This document shows, one piece after another, positions 52,201 through 61,993 of a stretch of 64,000 bases of DNA. The DNA comes from SIG440 sp045586925 (lineage in GTDB: Bacteria; Bacillota; Clostridia; Monoglobales; Monoglobaceae), in assembly GCA_045586925.1 (NCBI GenBank), contig JAZNBG010000011.1:22321-86320 (forward strand), read 5' to 3'. Within the stretch, counting starts at the first letter, position 1. Every line of letters starts with the position of its first letter. Position numbers and translations under genes: made by a program. The notes beneath the pieces are model-generated. The model ran no database searches. It worked only from the letters and a program-made list of their open reading frames with translations, and was not told where the DNA came from.

Positions 52201-52776
52201 ATGGATGTAAAAACCGCATTGCGCGAAAGACGGACAATACGAAAGTTTACCAAGCAGCCCATTCCAAGACAGGATTTGATTGACCTTGTTGACTATGCAA
52301 GACTTGCCGCATATCCCGGCAACAATCAGTCGCTAAGGTTTGCCATTATTGATGAAAAAGCTTTGGTCGATGCTGTTTTTGTAAACACCAAATGGGCAGG
52401 CTATCTTGCAGACGGAACACCAAAAGATGACGAGCGTCCTACCGCATTTATTGCGGTTTTGGGTGACAACAGCATCAAAAAAACCTTTGAGGTTGAAGCA
52501 GGCGCCGCTGTCACTTCAATGATGCTGGGCGCATTTGATAAGGGCATTGCAAGCTGCTGGATAGGCTCGCTTAACAGAACAGAAGTTATGAACGTGCTTG
52601 GCATTAGCAAGGAAAAATATTCTCTCGTTTATGTGCTTGCTCTTGGATATCCGGCTCAAAAAAGCCGTGTATGCCAAATGCAAGACGGCGACATAAAATA
52701 TTTTCTTGATGAAGAGAATGTTCTTAATGTGCCAAAACATTCACTTGATGAAGTTATTATTGACATAAAACCGTAA
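52201..52776 (+). CDS. Nitroreductase-family flavoprotein
   Basis: 191 aa from ATG at 52201 (GAAAGG at good spacing). FMN-binding start (MDVKTALRERRTIRKFTKQP), YPGNNQSLRFA and GIASCWIGSL. The substrate is unknown. Last gene of the acn operon, before a strong terminator. Confidence 0.9.
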   Translation: MDVKTALRERRTIRKFTKQPIPRQDLIDLVDYARLAAYPGNNQSLRFAIIDEKALVDAVFVNTKWAGYLADGTPKDDERPTAFIAVLGDNSIKKTFEVEAGAAVTSMMLGAFDKGIASCWIGSLNRTEVMNVLGISKEKYSLVYVLALGYPAQKSRVCQMQDGDIKYFLDEENVLNVPKHSLDEVIIDIKP

Positions 52777-52808
52777 TTTTTACGGCTTATATTGACTTGA
52801 ATACACAA

Positions 52809-52839
52809 ACAAGGAACGGATATACCGTTCCTTGTTTTT
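52809..52839. terminator. Terminator after the nitroreductase gene
   Basis: Stem ACAAGGAACGG with CCGTTCCTTGT and a T run; the convergent gene ends at 52838, so it may serve both. Confidence 0.9.
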
Positions 52840-53251
52840 ACTTGTTTTTTAACTTTTTAAACGCCTTCAGGGTTTCTCCAAGTCGTTTATCAAAACTCGG
52901 CTTGGTGTCAAACTTTTCACCGCAAACACATTCTGTATAGAATGAATAGTTTTGTATTCTTTCATCTATCATCGAAATAAGCGGTGTATCACATTGGGGG
53001 CAGATAAATACTCCTAGTTTGGTTTTTGGAGCTTTATGAATTTGCTTTGTAATATCATTAAAATGGGCATCACGTATAATTTCGATATTTCCAAAATTCC
53101 CGCAGGTACATATAAACGCAATATTCAGATATTTATATCCTGATTTATTTACACTGCCCACAATCTTGTCGCAGTTTTCGCAAAATATCAGGCTGCCGCC
53201 TTTTGATAAAAACCTTGCCCCGAAAATCTTTGTAACAGTCTTTTTTGCCAC
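52838..53251 (-). CDS. Multi-zinc-ribbon protein, unknown function
   Basis: 137 aa with four cysteine pairs: FCENCDK, ICTCGNF, ICPQCDT and CVCGEKF, suggesting two zinc sites. The remainder is basic, with a lysine-rich end (KAFKKLKNK). No family recognised. It starts 3 bp after the IMP dehydrogenase gene ends, so it is cotranscribed. Confidence 0.75.
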   Translation of the reverse strand: MAKKTVTKIFGARFLSKGGSLIFCENCDKIVGSVNKSGYKYLNIAFICTCGNFGNIEIIRDAHFNDITKQIHKAPKTKLGVFICPQCDTPLISMIDERIQNYSFYTECVCGEKFDTKPSFDKRLGETLKAFKKLKNK

Positions 53252-53253
53252 TT

Positions 53254-54762
53254 TTATTTAACAGGTGCTACATTCTTATCCTTAAGAACAACGTCGTGTG
53301 CACCGCCCTCGATAATACTTGTTGCCGAAACAAGGGTCATCTTTGCGTTCTTCTGAAGCTCGGGAATTGAAAGAACACCACAGTTGCACATTGTTGACTT
53401 AACCTTGTTCAGTGTCAATGCAACATTATCCTTAAGGCTTCCTGCATATGGAACATAAGAGTCAACGCCTTCTTCAAATGAAAGCTTTTGTGCACCGCCC
53501 ATATCATATCTCTGCCAGTTTCTTGCACGGGCTGAGCCTTCGCCCCAGTATTCCTTCATATAGTTGCCGTTTACAGAAACCTTATTTGATGGACTTTCGT
53601 CAAAGCGTGCAAAGTATCTGCCCAGCATTACAAAGTCAGAACCCATAGCAAGAGCAAGGGTAATATGATAATCGTGTACAATACCACCGTCAGAACAGAT
53701 AGGAATATAAATACCTGTCTTTTCAAAATATTCATCTCTTGCTGCCGCAACCTCCTGAACTGCAGTTGCCTGACCACGGCCTATACCCTTCTGTTCACGA
53801 GTGATACAAATTGAGCCGCCGCCAATACCAATTTTGATAAAGTCAGCACCTGCTTCTGCAAGGAACATAAAGCCCTCTCTGTCTACAACATTACCTGCGC
53901 CAACCTTAACAGTGTCACCGTATTTGTCACGGATGAATTTAAGTGTTCTTGCCTGCCATTCAGAAAAGCCCTCTGATGAGTCAATACACAGTACATCTGC
54001 CCCTGCCTCGACAAGTGCAGGAACACGCTGTTCATAGTCACGGGTGTTGATACCTGCGCCAACCACGTATCTCTTTGATGAATCAAGAAGCTCGGTGGGG
54101 TTTTCTTTATGTGCGTCATAGTCCTTTCTGAAAACAAAAGCAACCAGACGGCGATTTTCGTCGATAATGGGAAGTGAATTAAGCTTATTGTCCCAGATGA
54201 TATCATTTGCAGCCTTAAGGGTTGTGCCCTCCGGTGCCCAAATCAGCTTATCAAATGGTGTCATAAATTCCTTAACCTGAGTAGATAAGTCCATACGGCT
54301 GACACGATAGTCACGTGGGGTAACAATACCCAAAAGCACGCCGTCGGATGTGCCATCCTCGGTAACTGCAACAGTATTGTGACCTGTCTTGTTGCGAAGT
54401 TCAATAAGGTCAGCAAGAGTTTGGTCAGGCCCGATATTTGAATCACTTGCAACAAAGCCTGCCTTGTGATTTTTAACACGTCTTACCATTGCGGCTTCGT
54501 CTTCAATTGACTGCGAGCCGTATATAAATGACACACCGCCCTCTTTTGCAAGAGCAATTGCCAGTTTTTCACCCGAAACAGACTGCATAATTGCAGAAAC
54601 CATAGGAATGTTCATAGTAATTGCCGGTTCCTCACCCTTTTTGAATTTAACAAGGGGAGTCTTAAGACTAACATTGCTTGTCATACATTCTGCCGAAGAA
54701 TAACCGGGAACAAGCAAATACTCACTGAAGGTATGTGAAGGTTCATTGAAATAATAAGCCAT
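53254..54762 (-). CDS. guaB: IMP dehydrogenase
   Basis: 502 aa TIM barrel with an inserted CBS pair (about 95-215, including FMTPFDKLI and LNSLPIIDENRRLVAFV). The catalytic Cys is in GIGGGSICITREQ; the preceding GGG differs from the common GPGS form. The mobile flap has GSARARNW. This N-terminus (MAYYFNEPSHTFSEYLL) marks a divergent IMPDH group. It makes XMP for guanine nucleotides. Confidence 0.92.
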   Translation of the reverse strand: MAYYFNEPSHTFSEYLLVPGYSSAECMTSNVSLKTPLVKFKKGEEPAITMNIPMVSAIMQSVSGEKLAIALAKEGGVSFIYGSQSIEDEAAMVRRVKNHKAGFVASDSNIGPDQTLADLIELRNKTGHNTVAVTEDGTSDGVLLGIVTPRDYRVSRMDLSTQVKEFMTPFDKLIWAPEGTTLKAANDIIWDNKLNSLPIIDENRRLVAFVFRKDYDAHKENPTELLDSSKRYVVGAGINTRDYEQRVPALVEAGADVLCIDSSEGFSEWQARTLKFIRDKYGDTVKVGAGNVVDREGFMFLAEAGADFIKIGIGGGSICITREQKGIGRGQATAVQEVAAARDEYFEKTGIYIPICSDGGIVHDYHITLALAMGSDFVMLGRYFARFDESPSNKVSVNGNYMKEYWGEGSARARNWQRYDMGGAQKLSFEEGVDSYVPYAGSLKDNVALTLNKVKSTMCNCGVLSIPELQKNAKMTLVSATSIIEGGAHDVVLKDKNVAPVK

Positions 54763-54888
54763 TTTAAATTCTCCATTTCTGTTTAGTATTCATATTGATA
54801 TATAATAGTTTATTATACAACATATTCTGTTAAAAAGCAAGGCGAAAAACTTATTTTTATGCTATTTCGTATAAATCTACCAAAAAAT

Positions 54889-54920
54889 AAGAGTATATGG
54901 ATGTTTCACCATATACTCTT
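54889..54920 (-). terminator. Terminator of the KDG kinase gene
   Basis: Stem AAGAGTATATGG with CCATATACTCTT, with a T run on the minus strand just after it. Confidence 0.85.
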
Positions 54921-54929
54921 AACTGTTTT

Positions 54930-55952
54930 TTATCTCTGAACTCTGCCTGAGCCGTCGCCGCCTGCCAGTTTTTCAACCTCGGCAACCGAAACTCTGTTGT
55001 AGTCGCCTTCAACCGAGTGCTTAAGTGCTGATGCCGCAACCGCAAACTCAATTGCATCCTTTGATGACTTGCCTGTAAGCAACGAATAGATAAGTCCGCC
55101 GCCGAAGGAGTCGCCGCCGCCTACACGGTCAACAATGTGGAGGTGATATGATTTTGAGAAGTAGTAATCCTCGCCGTCATAGAGCATACCTGCCCAGTCG
55201 TTGTCACTTGCAGAAATTGATGTACGGAGTGTGATTGCAACCTTTTCAAAGCCGAATTTATCAGCAAGCTGCTTTGCAACACTCTTGTAGCCTTCGTGGT
55301 TAAGCTTTCCGCCATAGATATCTGTGCCTTCAGCCTCGATGCCAAATACGTCCTTTGCATCTTCTTCGTTTGAGATACAAACATCAACGTACTGACAAAG
55401 TTCTGTCATTGCAGCACGTGCTTCGTCACGTGTCCACAGCTTGCCACGGTAGTTAAGGTCGCAGGAAATCTTAACGCCCTTAGCCTTTGCAGCCTTACAA
55501 GCTTCTTTGCAGATTTCTACAACATTGGGGCCGAGTGCCGGGGTAATACCTGTGAAATGGAACCAGTCAGCACCTTCAAAGATTGCATCCCAGTCAAAAT
55601 CAGAAGGCTCTGCCATCTGGATTGCTGAATACTTTCTGTCATAGATACAAACGCTGCCACGCTGTGAAGCGCCTTTTTCAAGGTAGTAAATACCAACTCT
55701 TTCGCCGCCGCGAACAATCTTTGATGTATCAACACCAAAATATCTGAGGCTGTCAACAGCCGCCTGACCGATTGCGTGCTTAGGAAGCTTGGTTACATAG
55801 CTTGAATCCAAGCCATAGTTTGCAAGTGATACTGCAACGTTTGCTTCGCCGCCGCCAAAGGTTGCCTGCATCTGGTCGTTCTGAAAAAATCTGTAATATC
55901 CGTTGGGAGCAAGTCTTAACATTAACTCACCAAATGTAATAACTTTTGCCAT
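54930..55952 (-). CDS. kdgK: PfkB-family sugar kinase, 2-keto-3-deoxygluconate kinase type
   Basis: 340 aa ribokinase-like fold. The start (VITFGELMLRLAPNGYYRF) and RVGGGDSFGGGLIYSL, holding the catalytic Asp, fit KdgK. It phosphorylates KDG to KDPG, which the upstream aldolase gene product would cleave to pyruvate and glyceraldehyde-3-phosphate. This links uronate breakdown to central metabolism. Confidence 0.9.
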   Translation of the reverse strand: MAKVITFGELMLRLAPNGYYRFFQNDQMQATFGGGEANVAVSLANYGLDSSYVTKLPKHAIGQAAVDSLRYFGVDTSKIVRGGERVGIYYLEKGASQRGSVCIYDRKYSAIQMAEPSDFDWDAIFEGADWFHFTGITPALGPNVVEICKEACKAAKAKGVKISCDLNYRGKLWTRDEARAAMTELCQYVDVCISNEEDAKDVFGIEAEGTDIYGGKLNHEGYKSVAKQLADKFGFEKVAITLRTSISASDNDWAGMLYDGEDYYFSKSYHLHIVDRVGGGDSFGGGLIYSLLTGKSSKDAIEFAVAASALKHSVEGDYNRVSVAEVEKLAGGDGSGRVQR

Positions 55953-56011
55953 ATTTAAATCAATCCTTTTTATTATTTATTTGATGTAGAAACGCTTTGC
56001 ATTTCCATTAT

Positions 56012-56037
56012 TTCCAAAACACTCTCGTGTTTTGGAA
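56012..56037. other. Hairpin between eda and kdgK
   Basis: Perfect TTCCAAAACAC / GTGTTTTGGAA stem with a TCTC loop and no T run on the minus strand. It may adjust message stability between the two genes. Confidence 0.6.
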
Positions 56038-56072
56038 TCCTGCGCTAAAAATAGTCCGGTGAACTGTTTTCT

Positions 56073-56720
56073 TTACGCTCCGGCTCTTGCCTTTTTGATA
56101 TTTTCAACAAACTTCTTTGCAGTTTCGGTAATTGCTGCATAGTCGCCGGTTTTTGCACCGGCAGTAAGAGCACCGCCTGCACCGCAAGCAACTGCGCCTG
56201 CTTTAATCCATTCGTCAACGTTATCAACAGAAACGCCGCCTGTAGGCATCATTCTTGCCTGTGGAATAGGACCGTTGATAGCCTTGATAATCTTAGGACC
56301 AAATACTTCTCCGGGGAATATCTTAATAATATCAGCACCTGCCTCCATTGCCGCAACAACCTCTTTGATTGTCATACAACCGGGCATATAGGGAACTCTG
56401 TAACGGTTACAGAGCTTTGCTGTCTTTTCGTCAAAATAGGGGCTTACTATGTACTGAGCACCGGCTAAGATTGCAATTCTTGCAGTTTCTGAATCCATAA
56501 CCGTACCAGCACCGAGAATAATCTCGTCCTCTGAATATGAATCAGCAAGTTCAGCTATAACCTTATCTGCATGGGGAACTGTAAATGTAAGCTCAATTGC
56601 AGGAACACCTCCGGCAATACAAGCATCAGCGATTTTCTTTGCCTGATCAGCGCTTTCAGCACGAACAACCGCAACAATACCCACATCTGTTATTCTTTTA
56701 ATTACGTCTTCTTTAAGCAT
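56073..56720 (-). CDS. eda: KDPG/KHG aldolase
   Basis: 215 aa class I aldolase barrel. GAGTVMDSETARIAI, YMPGCMTIKEVVAAM, the Schiff-base Lys in DIIKIFPGEVFGP and MPTGGVSVDNV match Eda. It cleaves 2-keto-3-deoxy-6-phosphogluconate. Upstream of kdgK on the same strand. Confidence 0.94.
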   Translation of the reverse strand: MLKEDVIKRITDVGIVAVVRAESADQAKKIADACIAGGVPAIELTFTVPHADKVIAELADSYSEDEIILGAGTVMDSETARIAILAGAQYIVSPYFDEKTAKLCNRYRVPYMPGCMTIKEVVAAMEAGADIIKIFPGEVFGPKIIKAINGPIPQARMMPTGGVSVDNVDEWIKAGAVACGAGGALTAGAKTGDYAAITETAKKFVENIKKARAGA

Positions 56721-56825
56721 TGTTATCCTCCCAAAATTTTATTATAAATTATACGTTTTAATTATAAGTCTTTTATCAGTTTATGTCAATATTATTTTGC
56801 CGTTTTTTTCTATTTTACTGACTTT

Positions 56826-57503
56826 TTATATAATTCCAAATAAGATAAAACCTACGGTATTAATAGCAAAGTTTGCAAACATATGAACAAACCACGAAGC
56901 ATAAATATTTCCGTATTTTGAATTAAGATAATTAAATATAATTCCGCCTGCAAAAAGCCCTGCCAGTATCAACACAAAAACCAATGGTGAAAACCACCCT
57001 GTCATCATAGCGATATGATACAGTGCAAAAACCGACGCACTGAAAATCATTGCAAAACTTCCACCTGCAATACGCTTTAAGGTGAGATATGCAAAACCAC
57101 GGAAGAAAAACTCCTCAAGCAACGAATTTACAAAGGAAATATAAATTGACACAAATAGAAAATTATCTTTTGTTACACCGATGTTTCCCGTAAGCGAAGT
57201 AGTTACCGATGAAAAATCAAACACATCCTTCAAAAGTATATACCCGCCTAAAATGACAGCATAAACCGGTATACACAACAACAAAGCCAGTCTAATACTT
57301 TTTTTATCCGCAACAAACAGTTTTTTCAGTTGTAAATCCTTATCAAAAGCCGACCAAACAAGTGGTACTGCAAGAAACAAAGCAAGCTTTACAAACGATT
57401 TCACTGCATACTGAGGTTGAATTATTCCGTCAACCACCGCCATCAGCCCACAACATAATATTACAATGATACATATAGCGGCTGTCTTTCTTTTTATTAC
57501 CAT
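56826..57503 (-). CDS. CPBP-family intramembrane metalloprotease
   Basis: 225 aa from ATG at 57503; 12 upstream codons were rejected because they lie in the terminator stem. Six or seven membrane segments, with the motifs EEFFFRGFAYLTL (EExxxR) and FALYHIAMM. The bacterial CPBP family relates to CAAX-processing Rce1. Target unknown. The terminator of the NSS gene is just upstream. Confidence 0.9.
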   Translation of the reverse strand: MVIKRKTAAICIIVILCCGLMAVVDGIIQPQYAVKSFVKLALFLAVPLVWSAFDKDLQLKKLFVADKKSIRLALLLCIPVYAVILGGYILLKDVFDFSSVTTSLTGNIGVTKDNFLFVSIYISFVNSLLEEFFFRGFAYLTLKRIAGGSFAMIFSASVFALYHIAMMTGWFSPLVFVLILAGLFAGGIIFNYLNSKYGNIYASWFVHMFANFAINTVGFILFGII

Positions 57504-57522
57504 ATCGCATACCCCGTATAAA

Positions 57523-57550
57523 AGGCGAACTGTCCTCAAACAGTCCGCCT
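57523..57550 (-). terminator. Terminator of the NSS transporter gene
   Basis: AGGCGAACTG/CAGTCCGCCT stem (one mismatch) followed by TTTT on the minus strand. Confidence 0.75.
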
Positions 57551-57560
57551 GTATAACAAT

Positions 57561-58919
57561 TTAAATTTTTGCAATTCCAAGTGCATCAAGTACAGATGAA
57601 ATCAAAATCAGCACAATACAAATAGGTGCAATATACTTGATAACCATAACAAACAGTTTCTTTCTTCTAAACCTTGAAGAAAGCTCCACCTCATCAATAA
57701 GTGTCTGAGGCTTAAGAATATACCCAACAAAAATGCAGGTAAGAAGTGCAACAATCGGCATAAGAACACTGTTGCTGATAAAGTCAAAGAAATCAAGGAA
57801 CTGAAGGCCAATGATTGTAACATTGCTCCACAAGCCGTAACCAAGTGTTGATGGCAAGCCCAGAAGAACAGCACCGATAAACACAAGCAGGCAGGAGAGC
57901 TTTCTGTCAATCTTGCACTTGTCACACACAATTGACACAACGGTTTCCATCAGAGAAATTGATGATGTAAGTGCCGCAAAAAGCACCAGAACAAAGAAGG
58001 CAATACCGACAACCTGACCTCCCCACATAGTTTCAAAAACTTTAGGAAGGGTTACAAACATAAGGCTGGGACCCTTGCCAAGAGCCTCAGGAGTTCCGCC
58101 TGAGAATACAAACACAGCCGGAATAATCATAAGACCTGCCAAAAATGCAATACCTGTATCAAAAATTTCAATGTGACTAACTGAAGACTCAAGGTTTACA
58201 TCCTTCTTCATATATGAACCATATGTAATCATAATGCCCATAGCCAGCGACATTGAGTAAAACAACTGACCCATAGCAGCAAGAACTGTAGTTGCAGAGA
58301 ACTTGCTGAAATCAGGCAGAATATAATAAAGAACACCAGCCCCTGCGCCGGGCAAGCATACCGAATAGATTGCAATTATAATTGACAAAATAACCAGAAT
58401 GGGCATCATAAATTTACTTACCTTTTCGACACCCTTTTCAACACCGCAAAGCACAACTAACGCTGTTATGCCGATAAATACCAAAAACCACAAAATAGGT
58501 TCACCTGTTTGTGAAATAAAGTTACCGAAATATTCGTCACCTGCAGCCGCCGCACCATTACCGCTGATAAATGCAAACAGATACTTTGTAACCCAACCGC
58601 CGATAACCGAGTAATAAGGCAAAATAATGACAGGAACAAGTGCCGCAAGCCAGCCAATAAATGAATATTTTTTGTTAAGCGCCTTAAATGCACCAATTGC
58701 ACTAAGACCTGTCTTTCTGCCGATTGCAATTTCTGCAGTCATAAGACCAAAACCCAGAGTTACTGCAAGTACTATATATACGAGCAAAAAGATTCCGCCG
58801 CCGTATTTTGCTGCAAGATACGGAAATCTCCAGATATTACCAAGACCAACTGCCGAGCCTGCTGCCGCAAGAACAAAGCCCAATTTGCCCGTGAAGCTGC
58901 TTCTTTTTTCATTTGACAT
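57561..58919 (-). CDS. Sodium-dependent transporter, NSS/SNF family
   Basis: 452 aa from ATG at 58919. The signature is near the start: GSAVGLGNIWRFPYLAAKYG, with the unwound TM1 sodium/substrate site. About 11-12 membrane segments, like bacterial tyrosine/tryptophan/leucine transporters (MhsT/LeuT type). The substrate, probably an amino acid, cannot be specified. Confidence 0.93.
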   Translation of the reverse strand: MSNEKRSSFTGKLGFVLAAAGSAVGLGNIWRFPYLAAKYGGGIFLLVYIVLAVTLGFGLMTAEIAIGRKTGLSAIGAFKALNKKYSFIGWLAALVPVIILPYYSVIGGWVTKYLFAFISGNGAAAAGDEYFGNFISQTGEPILWFLVFIGITALVVLCGVEKGVEKVSKFMMPILVILSIIIAIYSVCLPGAGAGVLYYILPDFSKFSATTVLAAMGQLFYSMSLAMGIMITYGSYMKKDVNLESSVSHIEIFDTGIAFLAGLMIIPAVFVFSGGTPEALGKGPSLMFVTLPKVFETMWGGQVVGIAFFVLVLFAALTSSISLMETVVSIVCDKCKIDRKLSCLLVFIGAVLLGLPSTLGYGLWSNVTIIGLQFLDFFDFISNSVLMPIVALLTCIFVGYILKPQTLIDEVELSSRFRRKKLFVMVIKYIAPICIVLILISSVLDALGIAKI

Positions 58920-58995
58920 AAATATAACATCCTCTCCGAATAACATTTTATGATATTATACTACAATTCTTTGGAAAAATCAAACATTTTTTACA

Positions 58996-59637
58996 TTAAA
59001 CATTTGACGGCAATACGGTTTTATCATTCCCCTGGAAATGATCAATGCCGTATTCCAGAATTTTAAATCTGCCATCATTGTATTTTGCGTGAGTTACCGA
59101 TGCATTGGTAGCCCAAGGGATATCCTTTATTTCATCAAGAGCACGACCATCGCAAAACGCCTTAAATACACGGATTGGTGTTGCATGGGTGAAAATCAGT
59201 ACAGTCTTTCCATCATTCTCCGCTGCAATACGACTAATCTCGTCAACTATTCGCAGCTGAAGCTCCGCTACCGACTCTCCTCCGTCGCATTTTGCTTTGC
59301 CTATGTTTGTAAGCCACACCGAATATGACTCATTGAAATTTTTCTCAAGGTCGCAAAATAACCCGTTTTCCCAATCGCCTGCGTAAATCTCTCTTAGGTT
59401 CTTACTTTTTATTATGTCAAGATTTTTCATTTCAGCAGTATGGAGGGCTGTGCTGTATGCTCTTTTAAGGTCACTTGAATAAATTACATCTGCGCATACA
59501 TCCTTCAAAAATTCTGCTGTATTTTGTGCCTGAATATGTCCCGTTTCGGTCAAATCAAGGTCAGTGTGTCCAAGAAAGGCCCTTCGCTTGTTGCCCTCGG
59601 ACTCGCCGTGCCGTATAAGATATATATTTGTACTCAT
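58996..59637 (-). CDS. Histidine phosphatase family (phosphoglycerate mutase-like) protein
   Basis: 213 aa. The catalytic motif is YLIRHGESEGNKRRAF, with Glu in REIYAGDWE and the second His in LIFTHATPIRV. Family members include cobalamin ribazole phosphatase and broad phosphatases; the role is open. Start 18 bp after the exo/endonuclease-family gene ends. Confidence 0.9.
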   Translation of the reverse strand: MSTNIYLIRHGESEGNKRRAFLGHTDLDLTETGHIQAQNTAEFLKDVCADVIYSSDLKRAYSTALHTAEMKNLDIIKSKNLREIYAGDWENGLFCDLEKNFNESYSVWLTNIGKAKCDGGESVAELQLRIVDEISRIAAENDGKTVLIFTHATPIRVFKAFCDGRALDEIKDIPWATNASVTHAKYNDGRFKILEYGIDHFQGNDKTVLPSNV

Positions 59638-59654
59638 TTAACGCTGCACCTCTA

Positions 59655-60356
59655 TCATTTAAAATTAACAGTTGCTGTATGGGGTCTGTGGTCGGACGCA
59701 ACAATCGCAGGGATATCTGCAGAGAGAACTTCAACATCAGGGCTTACAAATATGTAATCAATTTTCCCACGGGGATTGTCCGACGGAAAACTGCCTAAAG
59801 GTTCGGAAAACAAGTCTGCAGCATCCTTCATTCTCTCACGTATTGGATTTAAAATTTCATTATCGGGTCTTAAATTGAAATCTCCCATAAGAATGCATTT
59901 TTCATTTACCAGATTTTTAAGGACAGTATCAACTGCATTTTTCTGTTCATCAGGATTAAGCCCAAAATGTGTAACCAAAACGGTTATTCCGCCCTCAATT
60001 TTCACCTTCAGCAAGCATCGTGTTTCATAATGTCTGTTTCCTGTCCTTGTTTCAGGGTCGGGTATCGGTATTGTTTCTGCACTCAGTATTGGATATTTTG
60101 AAAGAAATCCGTTGCCGTATGGATTTGCCCCTCTGACCTCAAGAGCTTTTGCAAAATAATGGTGCTCCATTCCCGTAAGATCAGACAAGGTGGTCACCTG
60201 ATCAGTAAATTCCTCTTCGATGCCCTTGTTACGCATTTCATTAAGGCCAACAATGTCAGCTTCGCATTTTTTTATTGCGTCTGCCATAATCTGAAAGTCT
60301 ATTTTTCTTTCAATGTAGTTAAGGCAGTGTTGGGTATTAAATGACATAATTTTCAT
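59655..60356 (-). CDS. Endonuclease/exonuclease/phosphatase (EEP) family protein
   Basis: 233 aa. The metal-dependent fold shows MSFNTQHC, GLNEMRN (Glu), LVTHFGL, LMGDFNLRP and IVASDHRPHT (Asp-His). Members cut DNA, phospholipids or phosphodiesters. No signal peptide. Substrate unknown. Confidence 0.9.
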   Translation of the reverse strand: MKIMSFNTQHCLNYIERKIDFQIMADAIKKCEADIVGLNEMRNKGIEEEFTDQVTTLSDLTGMEHHYFAKALEVRGANPYGNGFLSKYPILSAETIPIPDPETRTGNRHYETRCLLKVKIEGGITVLVTHFGLNPDEQKNAVDTVLKNLVNEKCILMGDFNLRPDNEILNPIRERMKDAADLFSEPLGSFPSDNPRGKIDYIFVSPDVEVLSADIPAIVASDHRPHTATVNFK

Positions 60357-60421
60357 AATCTATCACCCCTAAAATAATTACCTGTTTATTCTATCACACT
60401 TTTATATAAAGTGCAATATGC

Positions 60422-60448
60422 AAAAAGCACTTCTTATGAAGCGCTTTT
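60422..60448 (-). terminator. Possible terminator overlapping the MATE gene end
   Basis: AAAAGCACTTC/GAAGCGCTTTT stem (one mismatch) that spans the MATE stop codon at 60434. Confidence 0.55.
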
Positions 60449-61813
60449 GCTCAGAATATTGAGATGTTTCGTTTTTTCCTTCTTGAATATAATAACATAC
60501 ATTATAAAATGTAATATTGTTGTACCAATCCAGGAAATCGGGTAACATAAGAATAACACTTCAAATGTATGTACCGCTTTAAATGCAGTAAGCAGCCAGA
60601 TAATACGTATGCCGCAAACGCCTATAATTGACGTTATCATATTTATAAACGATGCCCCCATACCGCGGAGCACACCGCTCATAACATTTAAAAATCCCAT
60701 CAGTCCGTACACATATCCAAGCAAATGAAACTTTCGCAGTCCATATGCAAAAACCTCAGGCTCGTCAGGTGCATACAAGCCTATTAAAAATTCTCCACCG
60801 AAAAATGTTATAATACCTTGCATACCCCAAATACCAACAACATAAACAAGAGAAATTGTAAGTGTTTTTTTGATACGTTCAAATTTTCTTGCACCAAAAT
60901 TCTGACTTGTAAAAACCATAGAAGATTGATATATACTGTTAAGCATAACAGTATAAAAATCTGTTATACTTGTTGTTGCCGCACTGCCTGCAATTGCCGC
61001 CGCACCAAAGCTGTTTATACCTGACTGTACCAGTATGTTTGATAGGGAGTACACCGAGCTTTGAATTCCCGATGGCAAACCAAATCTTAAAATTCTGAGA
61101 AACGGTTTTTTATAAATTCTTATTTTATTAAGTGAAATCTTCATTTCATCAGTTTCGCAACAAAGAATATACATAATGCAAACAGCGGTAAAAATCTGTG
61201 AAATAACAGTTGCAGTTGCAACACCGCTTGCACCCATATGCAGTACACAAACAAAAAACAGATTAAGCAGAACATTTATAATGCCCGATATGGTCACAAT
61301 ATAAAGCGCACGTTTTGTATCGCCCTTGGCACGCAAAATTGCGGCACCAAAGTTATATAATAACGACGGTATGTAGCCGATAGCGGTAATCCGCAGATAA
61401 GCTGATGCTTCGGGATAAACCTCGTCAGGAACGTCAACCATTGCCAGAAGTGGCCGTGTAAATAAAAGGCATATACAGGATATAATGAATCCCCCAAATA
61501 CAGCTATTGCTATGGATGTATGGGATGCTTTGTGGATTTCATCCTTATGGCCTGCCCCCAATTCGTGACCGAGAACAATTGTAGCACCTGCAGATAAGCC
61601 CAGGATAAAGTTAAGAAACAGTCCTGATACAACCGCACAGGTTCCAACTCCCGCAAGCGCATTAGCACCTGCATATCTTCCTACAACCAAAATATCTGCT
61701 GCGCTGTATAATTGTTGCAGAACAGCGGTCAGCATATAAAGTGCCGAAAACTTTAAAATTTTGCCCCACAACGGGCCGTTTACCATATCAATACTGTTTT
61801 TATTGACTGACAT
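60434..61813 (-). CDS. MATE-family multidrug/Na+ antiporter
   Basis: 459 aa from ATG at 61813 (AGGGGTG upstream). About 12 membrane segments in two halves, with IDMVNGPLWGKILKFSALYM and the repeat-two SGIQSSVYSLSNILVQSGINS shortened here. It is a NorM/DinF-like efflux carrier by length and pattern. Divergent from the AraC gene at 61994. Confidence 0.92.
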   Translation of the reverse strand: MSVNKNSIDMVNGPLWGKILKFSALYMLTAVLQQLYSAADILVVGRYAGANALAGVGTCAVVSGLFLNFILGLSAGATIVLGHELGAGHKDEIHKASHTSIAIAVFGGFIISCICLLFTRPLLAMVDVPDEVYPEASAYLRITAIGYIPSLLYNFGAAILRAKGDTKRALYIVTISGIINVLLNLFFVCVLHMGASGVATATVISQIFTAVCIMYILCCETDEMKISLNKIRIYKKPFLRILRFGLPSGIQSSVYSLSNILVQSGINSFGAAAIAGSAATTSITDFYTVMLNSIYQSSMVFTSQNFGARKFERIKKTLTISLVYVVGIWGMQGIITFFGGEFLIGLYAPDEPEVFAYGLRKFHLLGYVYGLMGFLNVMSGVLRGMGASFINMITSIIGVCGIRIIWLLTAFKAVHTFEVLFLCYPISWIGTTILHFIMYVIIFKKEKTKHLNILSKSAS

Positions 61814-61993
61814 ACCAACACCCCTATTTACAGATTGTGTCACTTTGTTTAATTATAGCACAACAAAACTATGTGTACATAGACAAATTGTAACAATATG
61901 GATTTTTTGAAACAAGAGTTTAATTTTGGGATTGAATAAATTTTTTTAATATGCTAGAATATAAGCGACTTTAATTGTATTGGAGGAAGCTCC

